Part shown: one piece after another, positions 17,257 through 27,827 of the stretch | How the letters are laid out: every line of letters starts with the position of its first letter | How positions within the stretch are numbered: position 1 is the stretch's first letter | Source: Bradyrhizobium barranii subsp. barranii | Lineage (GTDB): Bacteria; Pseudomonadota; Alphaproteobacteria; Rhizobiales; Xanthobacteraceae | DNA: 64,000 nucleotides | Reading direction: 5' to 3' | NCBI RefSeq assembly: GCF_017565645.3 | Contig: NZ_CP086136.1 | Coordinates: 2,773,501-2,837,500, forward strand | Program-made: the position numbers and the translations under genes | The notes under the pieces: generated by a model | Told to the model about the DNA's origin: nothing | Databases searched by the model: none | The model's input: only the letters and a program-made list of their open reading frames with translations

Positions 17257-18435
17257 ATGCCGATGAGAGCTGTTAAAGTATTTTTTTCAATTGTGTTTCT
17301 GGCAATTCTGGCCAGCAACATCAGGCTGATCTCGCATTGGAGCGAGAGCCGCGGCGTCTATGACGACATCTGCTATCTCAGGCAGGCGCATCTGTTCCAG
17401 CGCTTCGGCTGGCAAGGGCTCGACACCAGCCTCGCCCGTGAAACCGACGGCTATCTCGCGGCCAAGTTGCGAAGTATCGATTTTCCGAACTGGAACGAAC
17501 CGACGCGGGCACCCTGCCACACCCAAACTGCCGACGGCAGCAAATGGGTGATGACGCCACCGCCGGGCACGGGCTTCGTGCTGGCGCTGTTCCCGGAGGG
17601 GTTCCAGGTCGTTCCGCTCTATATGCTGGCCAACGCGATCGTCGCCGGCCTTGCGCTGTTCGGCTTGTGGCGGGCGCAGGAGAAGGTCGGCTTGACGCTC
17701 GCCGCGTTGCTCGGCGCGCTCTCGATCTACTTCATGATCAATCCGACCAAGGCGAGCTATTCGATGGCGCCGACGATGGTCGTCTGCGCGCTGGCGGGTC
17801 TGTTCACCGCAAGACTGTTCGTCGATGAAGGCCGGCGCCGCCTGCTGATAGTCGCTGCCGTCGGCGTGCTGCTCGGCCTGTCCGCGAGCTTTCGGATCGC
17901 CAACGTGGTTCTGTCGGCCGGCTATTTCCTGTTCTTCGGATTGTCGTTCCTGATCTGGCGTACCCGCGAGACGTTCGTTTCAGGACTCGCGCTCGGCCTT
18001 TCGTTCCTCGTCGGGCTGTTGCCGGTGTTCGCGGCGAACCTGGTCAACTCAGGCAATCCACTGGTCTCGGCCTATGGCGGCCAGGATACGGCCCCGCGGA
18101 GCCTCGACCCGGCCGTGCTGCTGGCCTATCTCCGCGACACGCAATTCCCGTTGATCGTGATTGCCTGCGTCGGGACCGCGCTGTTGTGGCGCTTCGCCGG
18201 CCATGGCGGCGTCAGGAAACTCGCGTTGCTGGTGGTGGGCAATCTCGCGCTGAATCTGGCGTTCTTTGCCACGCATCCGGTCTTCACGCAGTACTATGTC
18301 ATCCCGATCCTGATGCTGTCGCTCTGGACGCTGCTGTTCGCGGCCGTCCTCAGCCGCGGTCCGGCACAGGGGTTTATCGCCCACGAGGCCGATGGACCGC
18401 GGCCGTCTGAGATGTTATCCCGCATCTCGCATTGA
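17257..18435 (+). CDS. Polytopic membrane protein, GT-C/glycosyltransferase 39-like
   Basis: A 392-residue protein with about nine or ten hydrophobic segments. The first segment (about 5-22) is followed by a periplasmic loop with an acidic pair (SRGVYDDICYLRQAHLFQ), the arrangement seen in GT-C transferases that use lipid-linked sugars (Pmt/ArnT-like). Membrane segments then run through residues 100-370. Divergently placed next to the GT2-DUF2304 pair, it is the natural acceptor-side enzyme: GT2 makes the lipid-linked sugar, DUF2304 helps move or anchor it, and this protein transfers it. The acceptor (LPS, hopanoid or protein) is unknown. The assignment rests on topology and context rather than clear domain identity. 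Confidence 0.7.
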   Translation: MPMRAVKVFFSIVFLAILASNIRLISHWSESRGVYDDICYLRQAHLFQRFGWQGLDTSLARETDGYLAAKLRSIDFPNWNEPTRAPCHTQTADGSKWVMTPPPGTGFVLALFPEGFQVVPLYMLANAIVAGLALFGLWRAQEKVGLTLAALLGALSIYFMINPTKASYSMAPTMVVCALAGLFTARLFVDEGRRRLLIVAAVGVLLGLSASFRIANVVLSAGYFLFFGLSFLIWRTRETFVSGLALGLSFLVGLLPVFAANLVNSGNPLVSAYGGQDTAPRSLDPAVLLAYLRDTQFPLIVIACVGTALLWRFAGHGGVRKLALLVVGNLALNLAFFATHPVFTQYYVIPILMLSLWTLLFAAVLSRGPAQGFIAHEADGPRPSEMLSRISH

Positions 18436-18488
18436 CGCGTTTTCCTGACGCGAACCTGAAACCACTTCGCTCGAAGACGCATGCCGAC

Positions 18489-19004
18489 ATGACCGATCTC
18501 TCGCTCACCATCCTTCCGGAAGCCGCCGGCGACGCCCAGGCGATCGAACGGCTGCACGAGCGCACCTTCGGCCCCGGCCGTTTCGTGCTCAGCGCTTACC
18601 GCATTCGCGAGCACGTCGAGCATCTGCTCGATGTGTCCTTCACCGCCCGCATCGGCACGCTGCTGGTCGGCTCGGTCAGGCAATTGCCGGTGCTGGTCGG
18701 CGAGACGCAGGCCCTGCTGCTCGGGCCGCTCACCGTCGAGCCGCCGTTCCGCGACCGCGGCATCGGCCGTCTCCTGATGGAGCGCGCGCTGAAGGACGCC
18801 AAGGAGAAGGGGCACCGTCTGGTGCTGCTGGTCGGCGACGAGCCCTATTACAGCCGCGTCGGCTTCAAGCCGGTGCCGAAGGGCCGCGTCACCATGCCGG
18901 GCCCGGTCGACGCCGCACGCGTGCTGGTGTTCGAGCTCGTCGACGGCGCTTTCGAGGGCGTGTCGGGGCAGGTAACGCCCGACTGGAGCAAGGCGCGAGG
19001 CTAG
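18489..19004 (+). CDS. GNAT family N-acetyltransferase (YhbS-like)
   Basis: A 171-residue acetyl-CoA-dependent acyltransferase. The acetyl-CoA-binding loop is seen in PPFRDRGIGRLLMERALKDA (the R-x-x-G-I-G pattern near residue 90), preceded by LLLGPLTVEP, and followed by VLLVGDEPYYSRVGFKPVPK, the typical YhbS-type strand-helix near the end. The start at 18489 (MTDLSLTILPEA) is chosen from the family N-terminus; the frame is open further upstream. Its substrate is unknown. It lies 53 bases after the GT-C-like gene on the same strand. Confidence 0.88.
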   Translation: MTDLSLTILPEAAGDAQAIERLHERTFGPGRFVLSAYRIREHVEHLLDVSFTARIGTLLVGSVRQLPVLVGETQALLLGPLTVEPPFRDRGIGRLLMERALKDAKEKGHRLVLLVGDEPYYSRVGFKPVPKGRVTMPGPVDAARVLVFELVDGAFEGVSGQVTPDWSKARG

Positions 19005-19031
19005 GGCTACGATACCTTTTGCGGAGTATCC

Positions 19032-19515
19032 ATGATGCAGGTGCGGCCCGCTGATGCCGGTGAAGTCGATCATCTCGCTCAGCTGTGGCACGATGCCTGG
19101 CATGGGTCGCATGCCTCGCTTGCGCCGCCAGAACTGGTCCGCCTTCGCACGCTCCCGAATTTTCGCGATCGGCTGGCGGTCCTGCTTCCCGACATCCGCG
19201 TCGTCGGCCCGGCCGGCGCGCCGCTCGGCTTCTGCGCCGTCAGGGCTGACGAATTGTATCAGCTCTTCGTATCGCCGAAGGCGCACGGCGCGGGCGTGGC
19301 CGCGGCGCTGATCTCCGACGCAGAGGCCCGCCTTGCCGCGCGGCGTGGAGCTGGCGTGGCTGGCCTGCGCCGTCGGCAACGCGCGCGCTGCGCGGTTCTA
19401 CGAGAAGAGCGGTTGGCGTAACGCCGGCACCTTCGTGATGATGACGGACACCTCGAACGGGCCGTTCCCCGTCGATCAATGGCGCTTCGAGAAGCGGCTG
19501 ACGCGCAGCCCGTAG
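19032..19515 (+). pseudogene. Second GNAT acetyltransferase, single-base frameshift
   Basis: The N-terminal part (MMQVRPADAGEVDHLAQLWH ... ADELYQLFVSPKAHGAGVAA) is a normal GNAT domain start through ALISDAEARLAAR. The reading frame then shifts; the missing end resumes one frame over as GVELAWLACAVGNARAARFY and EKSGWRNAGTF, stopping at 19515. One base is lost near 19338-19342 in a GC-alternating stretch (GCCGCGCGGCGTGG). Corrected length is about 160 residues, as expected. The gene lies 28 bases after another GNAT gene. The lesion looks very recent or is a sequencing error, because both halves keep family residues. Confidence 0.82.
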
Positions 19516-19547
19516 CCCGGAATTCGCTCCGCTCCATCCGGGCTACG
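19511..19547. repeat. Short palindromic repeat (CGTAGCCCGG type)
   Basis: CGTAGCCCGGA and TCCGGGCTACG are exact inverted arms enclosing ATTCGCTCCGCTCCA. It overlaps the stop of the upstream gene and belongs to a repeat class common in rhizobial intergenic DNA. Confidence 0.7.
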
Positions 19548-19566
19548 GCTCACTCAACGCGCCTGT

Positions 19567-19588
19567 GCCGGGGCCCGCGGGCCCCGGC
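19567..19588. repeat. Perfect 22-base GC palindrome after the TonB receptor stop
   Basis: The 22 bases starting GCCGGGGCCC and ending GGGCCCCGGC are self-complementary. They lie about 27 bases beyond the receptor stop codon on the minus strand. There is no T-run, so this is a possible factor-assisted terminator or stability element. Confidence 0.6.
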
Positions 19589-19594
19589 TGTCGC

Positions 19595-19626
19595 AAGGCT
19601 AGAACTTGAAAAGGCTAGAACTTGAA
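19595..19626. repeat. 16-base tandem duplication covering the receptor stop codon
   Basis: AAGGCTAGAACTTGAA occurs twice head to tail (19595-19610 and 19611-19626). On the minus strand it duplicates the last codons (KF) and the TAG stop of the receptor gene, leaving a spare copy of its 3' end. Confidence 0.85.
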
Positions 19627-22002
19627 GTTGGCAAACGCCCGCACGCCGATGCCGGGCATCAGAACCTCGTCCTTGGTGTAGGACACCGAGTTGCGGATGT
19701 TTTCGTTGAGGAGATTGTTGCCGACGATGCCGGCCGTCATCTCGCGCGCGCCGAACAGACGCGGATCGAGCTTGGTCTTGTAGCTGACCTCGGCCTTCAG
19801 CAAATTGTAGCCCGGCGTTGGCGTCTCCGCGATCACGGCGACGTTGTTCTGCGCGAACGCGTGCAACAGGTTGACGCGCATCAGCCAGTTGTCGTCGCGC
19901 CAGAACACGCCGCCGCCTATCCGCAGCGGCGGAATGCGCGGCACGTTGGTGCCGTCGGTGAAGGTGGCGCGCACCACGTCGAACTGGTTCTCGATGCCCC
20001 AGATGCCGCCCTGGAATGCGCCGACGTCGAGCTGCGACTGGAATTCGCCGCCGCGGAAGTTGGCGTTGGCCTGCGAATAGACGGCCTGGTTCAACTCGGC
20101 GCCCGGCGTGCCGCAGGACGCGAAACTGTCGTCGCACATCACGCCGGTGAGGCGGCGAAAGATGAAATTGTCGAAATGCGTGTAGTAGACGGTCGCCTCG
20201 AACCGGAACGGCCCCGTCGCCTTGCGCAGTCCAACCTCGACCGACTCAGCGGTCTCGATCGCGAGGTTCGGATTGCCGATGTCGAACGTCGCGGTCGCAT
20301 CATGCGCACCGCGCGAGAACAGTTCGGCCGGCTTCGGCGCGCGCTCGACATATTGTGCGGTGATGCTGCCGACCATGCCGCCCGGCAGGTCCTGCAACAG
20401 GCCGATGCTGCCGCTCTTCGGCGTGAAGGACGGATTGCGTGCGATGCCCACCTGCGGCGTGCCGTCGGGTAGATAATCCGGCGGGAAGTTCGGCGTCGTG
20501 CCGTGCAGCTCGACATGCTCAATGCGGCCGGCGATCTGGGCTCGCGTCGCGTCCGTGAACTTGAACTCGTTGAAGGCGTAAGCGGCAACGCGGGTGTTGT
20601 TGTTGGGGTCCCACAGGCCGTTGAACAGCGTACCGGGATTGTCAGGGCTCGGCGCGGTCAATTCCTGATGGCCGACCTGAAAGCCCAGCGCCGTCGTCAC
20701 CTCGGCGAAGCGCGCGTTGAACGGCATCAACTGCACCTCGGTGCGGATCTCCTGCTCCTTGTTGGTGAAGGTCTGCCGCACACCGTCGGTGTTGGGATCG
20801 GCGGGATCGGCAAGGCCGATCTCGTTGTGTCGATAATCCGTGGCGCCAGCCCAGAAGCGGATGGTGTCGATCGCGGCGGCATCGGGCCGGTACTCGCCCT
20901 TGACGTTGATCTTGGTCTGGTGCGCGTCGATCCGGGTGTTGTGGTCGGCGCCGTCGATGCCGGGGATGTGGTAGAGCGAGTCGTTCTGCGTGATCGACGC
21001 GCCGATATAGCCGCCCTGGAAGAAGTAGGAGCCGCCGATCGAGGCGCCGTCCGTGCGCGACGCCGAATTGGGCTGGCGCCCGTTTGTGATGGTCCGGGTC
21101 TGGTCGGTCAAATAGGGGTAGCTCGGGATGCCGTAATCCGTCGTGTTGCGGCCGTAGACGTCGGCATGGAACGCGAAATTGCCGGCGCCGGTGTCGAGCA
21201 GCACGCCGCTCTCGACGCCGCGATCGACCGAGCTGAACGCGGAACGTGTCTCGGCCGTGACGCAGGGCGATGTCCCGGCGGTTGCGAGTGGCGCCTTCAC
21301 CGGCATGCCATAACTCTGGAACGGCTGGGCACCGCAGGTTGGCAGCGCGTCCGGAATCCGGTTGTTGGTCGCGCTGACGACGCCGCCGATCGAGGTCGAT
21401 CCATAGCGCAAGGCGGCCGGCCCGCGCACCACTTCGACCTGATTGGTCGCGAGCGTATCGATCGGGACGAAGTGATCTTCGCCGAGATCGGAGGCGCCGT
21501 TCGCATTGGTGCCGTTCTCGACGATGCCGACGCGGTTGACGTCGAGGCCCCGGATGATCGGCCGGCTGGAGGCGCCAGGTGCAAAGCTCGAGCCGGTGAT
21601 GCCGGGCTTGGAGAACAGCAGATCGCCGAGCTGGCCGCCGCCCTCGCGGCGGATCTCCTCGTTCGGCACCACGGTGACGGTGGCGAACTGGTTGGTGACG
21701 ATTGGCAGCACGCCCTGCTGGGGCGTGGCGGCCGTCGCCGGCGCTGCCGGCGCTGCTTCCGCCGTGCGTTGCTGGCCGCGCGACCGTCCGGTGCGCGCGA
21801 CATGGACCGGGCTGCGGGTCGGCACCACCCTGCGCACGATCGGGCTCGGCGCCGTCACGGTGACGGCGGGGATCTCGGTCGATGATTTATCTTGCGCAGG
21901 CTGTTGTACCGGCTCTTGGGCGAGCGCCGATGTGGCGGCGGCGCCGAGCAGGAGCAGGCTTGCTCCACCCAGACGCTGCGCGCGTCGCAATTCAAATGAC
22001 AT
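19615..22002 (-). CDS. TonB-dependent outer-membrane receptor, probable zinc/metal receptor (ZnuD-like)
   Basis: A 795-residue outer-membrane active transporter. Residues about 1-28 form a signal peptide (LLLLGAAATSALAQ), followed by a Pro/Ala-rich stretch. The plug domain spans about 95-230, with GDLLFSKPGITGSSFAPGAS, RPIIRGLDVNRVGIVENG and EVVRGPAALRYGSTSIGGVV. The rest is a 22-strand barrel ending in the terminal aromatic signature ANFKF. The plug resembles ZnuD-like receptors. An NNTR/DHNTR-type His/Asp-containing loop (IDGADHNTRIDAHQ) may bind metal. The gene follows a DUF2946-like gene on the same strand, downstream of a Zur-box-like palindrome, which supports zinc uptake under zinc limitation; direct evidence of substrate is lacking. 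Confidence 0.88.
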   Translation of the reverse strand: MSFELRRAQRLGGASLLLLGAAATSALAQEPVQQPAQDKSSTEIPAVTVTAPSPIVRRVVPTRSPVHVARTGRSRGQQRTAEAAPAAPATAATPQQGVLPIVTNQFATVTVVPNEEIRREGGGQLGDLLFSKPGITGSSFAPGASSRPIIRGLDVNRVGIVENGTNANGASDLGEDHFVPIDTLATNQVEVVRGPAALRYGSTSIGGVVSATNNRIPDALPTCGAQPFQSYGMPVKAPLATAGTSPCVTAETRSAFSSVDRGVESGVLLDTGAGNFAFHADVYGRNTTDYGIPSYPYLTDQTRTITNGRQPNSASRTDGASIGGSYFFQGGYIGASITQNDSLYHIPGIDGADHNTRIDAHQTKINVKGEYRPDAAAIDTIRFWAGATDYRHNEIGLADPADPNTDGVRQTFTNKEQEIRTEVQLMPFNARFAEVTTALGFQVGHQELTAPSPDNPGTLFNGLWDPNNNTRVAAYAFNEFKFTDATRAQIAGRIEHVELHGTTPNFPPDYLPDGTPQVGIARNPSFTPKSGSIGLLQDLPGGMVGSITAQYVERAPKPAELFSRGAHDATATFDIGNPNLAIETAESVEVGLRKATGPFRFEATVYYTHFDNFIFRRLTGVMCDDSFASCGTPGAELNQAVYSQANANFRGGEFQSQLDVGAFQGGIWGIENQFDVVRATFTDGTNVPRIPPLRIGGGVFWRDDNWLMRVNLLHAFAQNNVAVIAETPTPGYNLLKAEVSYKTKLDPRLFGAREMTAGIVGNNLLNENIRNSVSYTKDEVLMPGIGVRAFANFKF

Positions 22003-22149
22003 AGTCCTGATTCCAGTCAGGCGCCGTCCGCAAGATTTGGTGCTGATCGGAGGCGGCCTGCCGTCGCAGCGCGACGGAATTCGACTTCAACTTCTCCCGT
22101 GCGTTCGCCTGAAAGCGGCGAGCCGGGCGTGATCAAGTGATGTCTGGAG

Positions 22150-22545
22150 TCAGGACGCGGGAGGGGCGCGGGGCTGGAACGCCGTGCCGGCCGATTTCAG
22201 ATGGACGAATTCGGCATCGGTGGTGAGCTGAAGCAGCTCGATCGCCTGCGGCAGCAGGAGCACAGGCGGCGTCGCGGATACGACGGTGCCCGCCATCGCG
22301 ACCACGGCGCAGATCGCGCAATTGTCCTCGCCCGGCTGCTCCCGGTCGGGGCCGGCGGGCGATTGCTTCTGGACCGCGGCGCGGTCGATCGAAGCGATGC
22401 TCTTGCCGCTGTCGGTCTGCTGGAGCGAGGACTGTGCGAGGGGAGCGGCCTGGGCGAACCAATGGCTGTGGCCGAACGTCAACGCGAACTGCACCAGCAT
22501 CGCGAACCGGGCGCCGTGTCTGATATTCGACCGGAACCACTTCAT
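22150..22545 (-). CDS. DUF2946-like small exported protein upstream of the TonB receptor
   Basis: A roughly 131-residue protein with an N-terminal hydrophobic segment (RFAMLVQFALTFGHSHWFA), a central CxxC (EDNCAICAVVAMAG), and a second hydrophobic stretch (TVVSATPPVLLLP). This pattern matches DUF2946-type proteins, which often sit beside copper or zinc genes and may bind metal through His and Cys. The start is uncertain: ATG at 22545 (MKWFRSN) or GTG at 22563 (adding six residues); neither has a strong ribosome binding site. The receptor gene begins 147 bases downstream without a visible terminator, so the two probably form one unit controlled by the palindrome at 22591-22613. Confidence 0.72.
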   Translation of the reverse strand: MKWFRSNIRHGARFAMLVQFALTFGHSHWFAQAAPLAQSSLQQTDSGKSIASIDRAAVQKQSPAGPDREQPGEDNCAICAVVAMAGTVVSATPPVLLLPQAIELLQLTTDAEFVHLKSAGTAFQPRAPPAS

Positions 22546-22590
22546 CTGGAAAAGCCACCCCACATCGCGAGGATCAATTCCCCTGATCTC

Positions 22591-22613
22591 GCGATGTTAT
22601 AATGTAACATCGC
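22591..22613. promoter_or_regulatory. Zur-box-like palindrome
   Basis: A 23-base perfect inverted repeat with 9-base arms (GCGATGTTA at 22591-22599, TAACATCGC at 22605-22613) and a five-base centre. Its core, GATGTTATAATGTAACATC, matches the alphaproteobacterial Zur operator style (GTTATANNATAAC). It lies 28-46 bases upstream of the candidate starts of the DUF2946-like gene, in promoter position. It predicts derepression of the receptor operon under zinc starvation. Confidence 0.75.
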
Positions 22614-22743
22614 AGCATCGATCAGCGGATGTCAACAGCGAGCGGACCAACGCGCGCAGGCGACCGAACCGATGTGTCGTTCGGGCAACTAGAGCGCGAT
22701 GGGTTGAAGTCGAATCGAGTTGGGCCAACAGCGGTGCTCTCTC

Positions 22744-22897
22744 CGTTCCCTCCCCCCTTGCGGGGGAGGGGCAGGGAGAGGGGTGCCACACGGGGACTCT
22801 TTCCGTCGCGCACTCATACGCGATGCATCGCTAACAATCGGCACCTTTTGCTGGGCCACCCCTCTCCCTAGCCCTCCCCCGCAAGGGGGAGGGAACG
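22744..22897. repeat. Long inverted-repeat element (CGTTCCCTCCCCC type)
   Basis: The left arm CGTTCCCTCCCCCCTTGCGG and the right arm GCAAGGGGGAGGGAACG are inverted; a second arm pair GGGAGAGGGGT / ACCCCTCTCCC lies inside. It fills the space between two operons and may terminate the 22943 operon. Confidence 0.75.
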
Positions 22898-22942
22898 CAC
22901 CGCCGTCGCGGTGCTAGGCGAGTCTCATCACGCCAAGAGAGT

Positions 22943-25006
<2,064 letters not shown>

Positions 25007-25013
25007 GTCGATC

Positions 25014-27827
25014 CTATTGCCCCAGCCGTTCGATCAGGGCCGGTGCGTGCACCTGGTCGGCCTTGTAGTTGCCGGTCAGGGTGTACATCACGATGTTGGC
25101 GCCGGCGCGGTAGGCGAATTCGCGCTGGCGGGCGTCGCCGCCGGACATCGGCAGCATGAACTGACCGTCGAGCCGCTGCGCCCAGGCGCCGGCCAGATCG
25201 TTCGAGGTGATGATGATGGGCGAGACGCCGTCGCCGCCGCGGGCCGGCCGCTGCGCGCTGTCGTCGTCCTCATCGCGCGGCAAGGCCTCGACCCAGGTCT
25301 GGCCGGTGCTGAAACGGCCCGGGAAGTCGCGCAGCAGATAAAAAGTCTTGGTCAGCACGTGCTCGCGCGGCACCGGCTCGAGCTCGGGCACGTCGAGCGA
25401 CGACAGGATCTCGCGCAGCGTCTGCATGCCCGGGGTCTGTGCGGCGCCGTTCTCGCCGGGCGGCGCTTCGATCGCGTCGCGGGTGTCGAACAGCACGGTG
25501 CCGCCCTGCTTCATGTAGGCGTCGATCTTGTTGATGGCATCCTGCGGCGGCTTGGGTGCGCCCGGCACGATCGGCCAGTAGATCAGCGGGAAGAAGGCGA
25601 GCTCGTCGCGTCCGGGATCGATGCCGACGGGATCGCCGGCCTCCAGCGCGGTGCGCTGCGCCAGGAATTGCGTCAGACCGGACATGCCGGCCTTGACGAT
25701 GGAATCGACGTCGGCATTGCCGGTGACGACATAGGCGAGGCGGGTTTGCGACACCGCCTTCATGGCGAACTCGTCGGAGGCGCCATCGGCGCGCGACGGC
25801 GCGGGCGCAAGCGACACCAGGCTTGCAAGCGCCAGCCCGACGACGATCATGGCTGTCGCGGCGCGCCGGCGCAGCAGCGCGGCGATCCCGCCGCCGAGCA
25901 CCGCGACGATGATGGCGTCGATCAGGAACAGTGCGAGCGCCGTCGACAGCAGCCAGCCGCGCAGGTCGCGCGGCTCGGCATTGGTGTAGGTCGCGTGCCG
26001 GGCGCGCAGGCCTGCGGTGTTCAGCGCGGCGATGCGGTCCGAAGCGGCGAGCGTGTTCACGGCGAGCGGTCCTTCTGCCGGACCATAGAAGCCGGGCGGA
26101 TGATCAGGCGTAGCGCGGTCGCGATAATCCGCGGGCAGCGGCTTTGCGGTGGCCGGCGGCGGACCGAACGCGCCGAAGCCGTCGAGGATGTGCAGCGGCG
26201 CCACCGTCTCGGTGCTCGCCTCGGCCGCGACCCCGGGCCCGGGCTTGGCGGTGTAGCCGGACATGTCGACGACCCGGCGCAGCATTTCGACGAAGGTGCC
26301 CGACATCGGCAGGTCAGACCAGCGCATGTCGGCGCTGACGTGGAACAGGCTGACCAGGCCCTTGCCGCGATGCTCGCCGGTGACGAGCGGCGTGCCGTCT
26401 TCCAGCGAGGCCCAGCTCTTGGTGGCGAGCACCGCGTCGGGCTCGGCCAGCACCTGGCGGTTCACGGTGACGTCCTTGGGGACTGCGACGCCGGCAAACG
26501 GGCCGTTCGCCGCGAAGGCGGCGAGATGCTGCGGCTTCTCCCAGGTCAGGCTGCCGCCGAGCGTGCGGCCGCCCTTGCGCAGCTTGACCGGCACGAGATC
26601 GTCCTCGGCCTGCGCGAGCCTTGGACCGGCGAAGCGCACCAGCACGCCGCCCTGGTCGATCCAGGCGTTGAGGCGCTCGCGGATTTCAGGAGCGACGGTG
26701 CCGACATCGGCAAGGATGATCATCGGCAGCTTCTGGTCGAGGAATTGGGTGATGCCCTGCTGCGGCGAGCCCCGGTCGGCGAGCCGCACGTCGGCGAACG
26801 GCGCCAGCGCACGGGTCAGGTAGAAGGTCGGCGCCAGCAACGGCTGCGCGGTCTCGCTGGTCGTGCCGGTGACGATGCCGATGGCGCGGCGGCGCCACCG
26901 CTTGTCGAGCAGTTGCACCGCGCCGGCCGAACGCGCGCCCGATATCTCGAGCCGCGTGATGTCGTTGCGCAGCTCGACCGGCAGGTCGAACGAGGCTTCG
27001 GTCTCCTTGTCCTGCGGGCCGAACGAATAACGCGCTTCGCCGATCGGCGAGGACTTCTGGTCCAGCGCGCGCACGGTGCCGACGGCGATGCCGCTTTCGG
27101 TGCGCAGCACCTTCACCGTCATCTTGGCGGCGGCGTTCTCGGCGGCGACGAGCGCCAGCGGGGAGGACGTGCCGCCTTCGAACACTGTCAGGCTGCGATC
27201 TCCGATGGTCTTGCCAAGGCCCTGCACGAAATCCTCGCCACGGCCGGTATCGACGCCATCCGAGAGCCAGGCGATCTCGCAGTCGCCGGTGGCCTTCAGG
27301 AAGCGGTCGATGGCGGTCAGGGTTTCAACGCGATCGATCGAGTAGGGCTTTGGCGCGAGCTGGCGCAATGCGACGCGCGCCGCACCCGCCGGCATCAGGG
27401 TGATGTCGCGGTTCGGCTCGGACAGCGGCACCAGCGCGATGGCGCGGCGGTCGTTGTCGGCATTGGCGATCAGCTCGTCGGCGGCCCTGACCCTGACATC
27501 CCAGTGCGATGCGGCGCTCCAGCCGTCATCGAACATGATCATGAGCGGCGCCTTGCTGCCGGCGGCGCCCGTTTGCGGATTCCAGATCGGGCCGGCGGCG
27601 GCGAAAATGACGAGGGCCGCAGCCAGGAGCCGCAGCGCGGTCAGCCACCACGGCGTCCGCGAGGGCGTCTCTTCCCTTGGCGCGATGTCGAACAGCAGGC
27701 GCGTCGGCGGAAACTCGATGCGGCGCGGCCGCGGCGGCATCACGCGCAGCAGCCACCACAGCACGGGCAGGCTGACGAGGCCGATCAGGAGCAGCGGTTC
27801 GGTGAAGGCGAGCGGCAATCCCATCAT
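25014..27827 (-). CDS. DUF4159 / BatA-N-terminal membrane protein
   Basis: A 937-residue inner-membrane protein. Residues about 1-80 carry the BatA N-terminal signature (two membrane segments, LLLIGLVSLPVLWWLLRVMP, LLFDIAPREETPSRTPWWLT). A vWA-like region follows (LMIMFDDGWSAASHWDVRVR). Two membrane segments lie at about 640-680, and the C-terminal 230 residues are the DUF4159 domain (FFPLIYWPIVPGAPKPPQDA, KAD-QVHAPALIERLGQ end). It overlaps the DUF58 gene by 4 bases (ATGA) and precedes the 22943 gene by 7. Probably part of a MoxR-driven envelope complex. Confidence 0.87.
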   Translation of the reverse strand: MMGLPLAFTEPLLLIGLVSLPVLWWLLRVMPPRPRRIEFPPTRLLFDIAPREETPSRTPWWLTALRLLAAALVIFAAAGPIWNPQTGAAGSKAPLMIMFDDGWSAASHWDVRVRAADELIANADNDRRAIALVPLSEPNRDITLMPAGAARVALRQLAPKPYSIDRVETLTAIDRFLKATGDCEIAWLSDGVDTGRGEDFVQGLGKTIGDRSLTVFEGGTSSPLALVAAENAAAKMTVKVLRTESGIAVGTVRALDQKSSPIGEARYSFGPQDKETEASFDLPVELRNDITRLEISGARSAGAVQLLDKRWRRRAIGIVTGTTSETAQPLLAPTFYLTRALAPFADVRLADRGSPQQGITQFLDQKLPMIILADVGTVAPEIRERLNAWIDQGGVLVRFAGPRLAQAEDDLVPVKLRKGGRTLGGSLTWEKPQHLAAFAANGPFAGVAVPKDVTVNRQVLAEPDAVLATKSWASLEDGTPLVTGEHRGKGLVSLFHVSADMRWSDLPMSGTFVEMLRRVVDMSGYTAKPGPGVAAEASTETVAPLHILDGFGAFGPPPATAKPLPADYRDRATPDHPPGFYGPAEGPLAVNTLAASDRIAALNTAGLRARHATYTNAEPRDLRGWLLSTALALFLIDAIIVAVLGGGIAALLRRRAATAMIVVGLALASLVSLAPAPSRADGASDEFAMKAVSQTRLAYVVTGNADVDSIVKAGMSGLTQFLAQRTALEAGDPVGIDPGRDELAFFPLIYWPIVPGAPKPPQDAINKIDAYMKQGGTVLFDTRDAIEAPPGENGAAQTPGMQTLREILSSLDVPELEPVPREHVLTKTFYLLRDFPGRFSTGQTWVEALPRDEDDDSAQRPARGGDGVSPIIITSNDLAGAWAQRLDGQFMLPMSGGDARQREFAYRAGANIVMYTLTGNYKADQVHAPALIERLGQ

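Noticed and set aside
20503..21885. Long plus-strand frame opposite the TonB receptor
   Set aside because: Antisense opening; the minus-strand frame carries the receptor plug and barrel signatures.
22744..22897. Possible CRISPR-like repeat array
   Set aside because: It is one inverted-repeat element with two arms, not several direct repeats with spacers, and no cas genes lie near.
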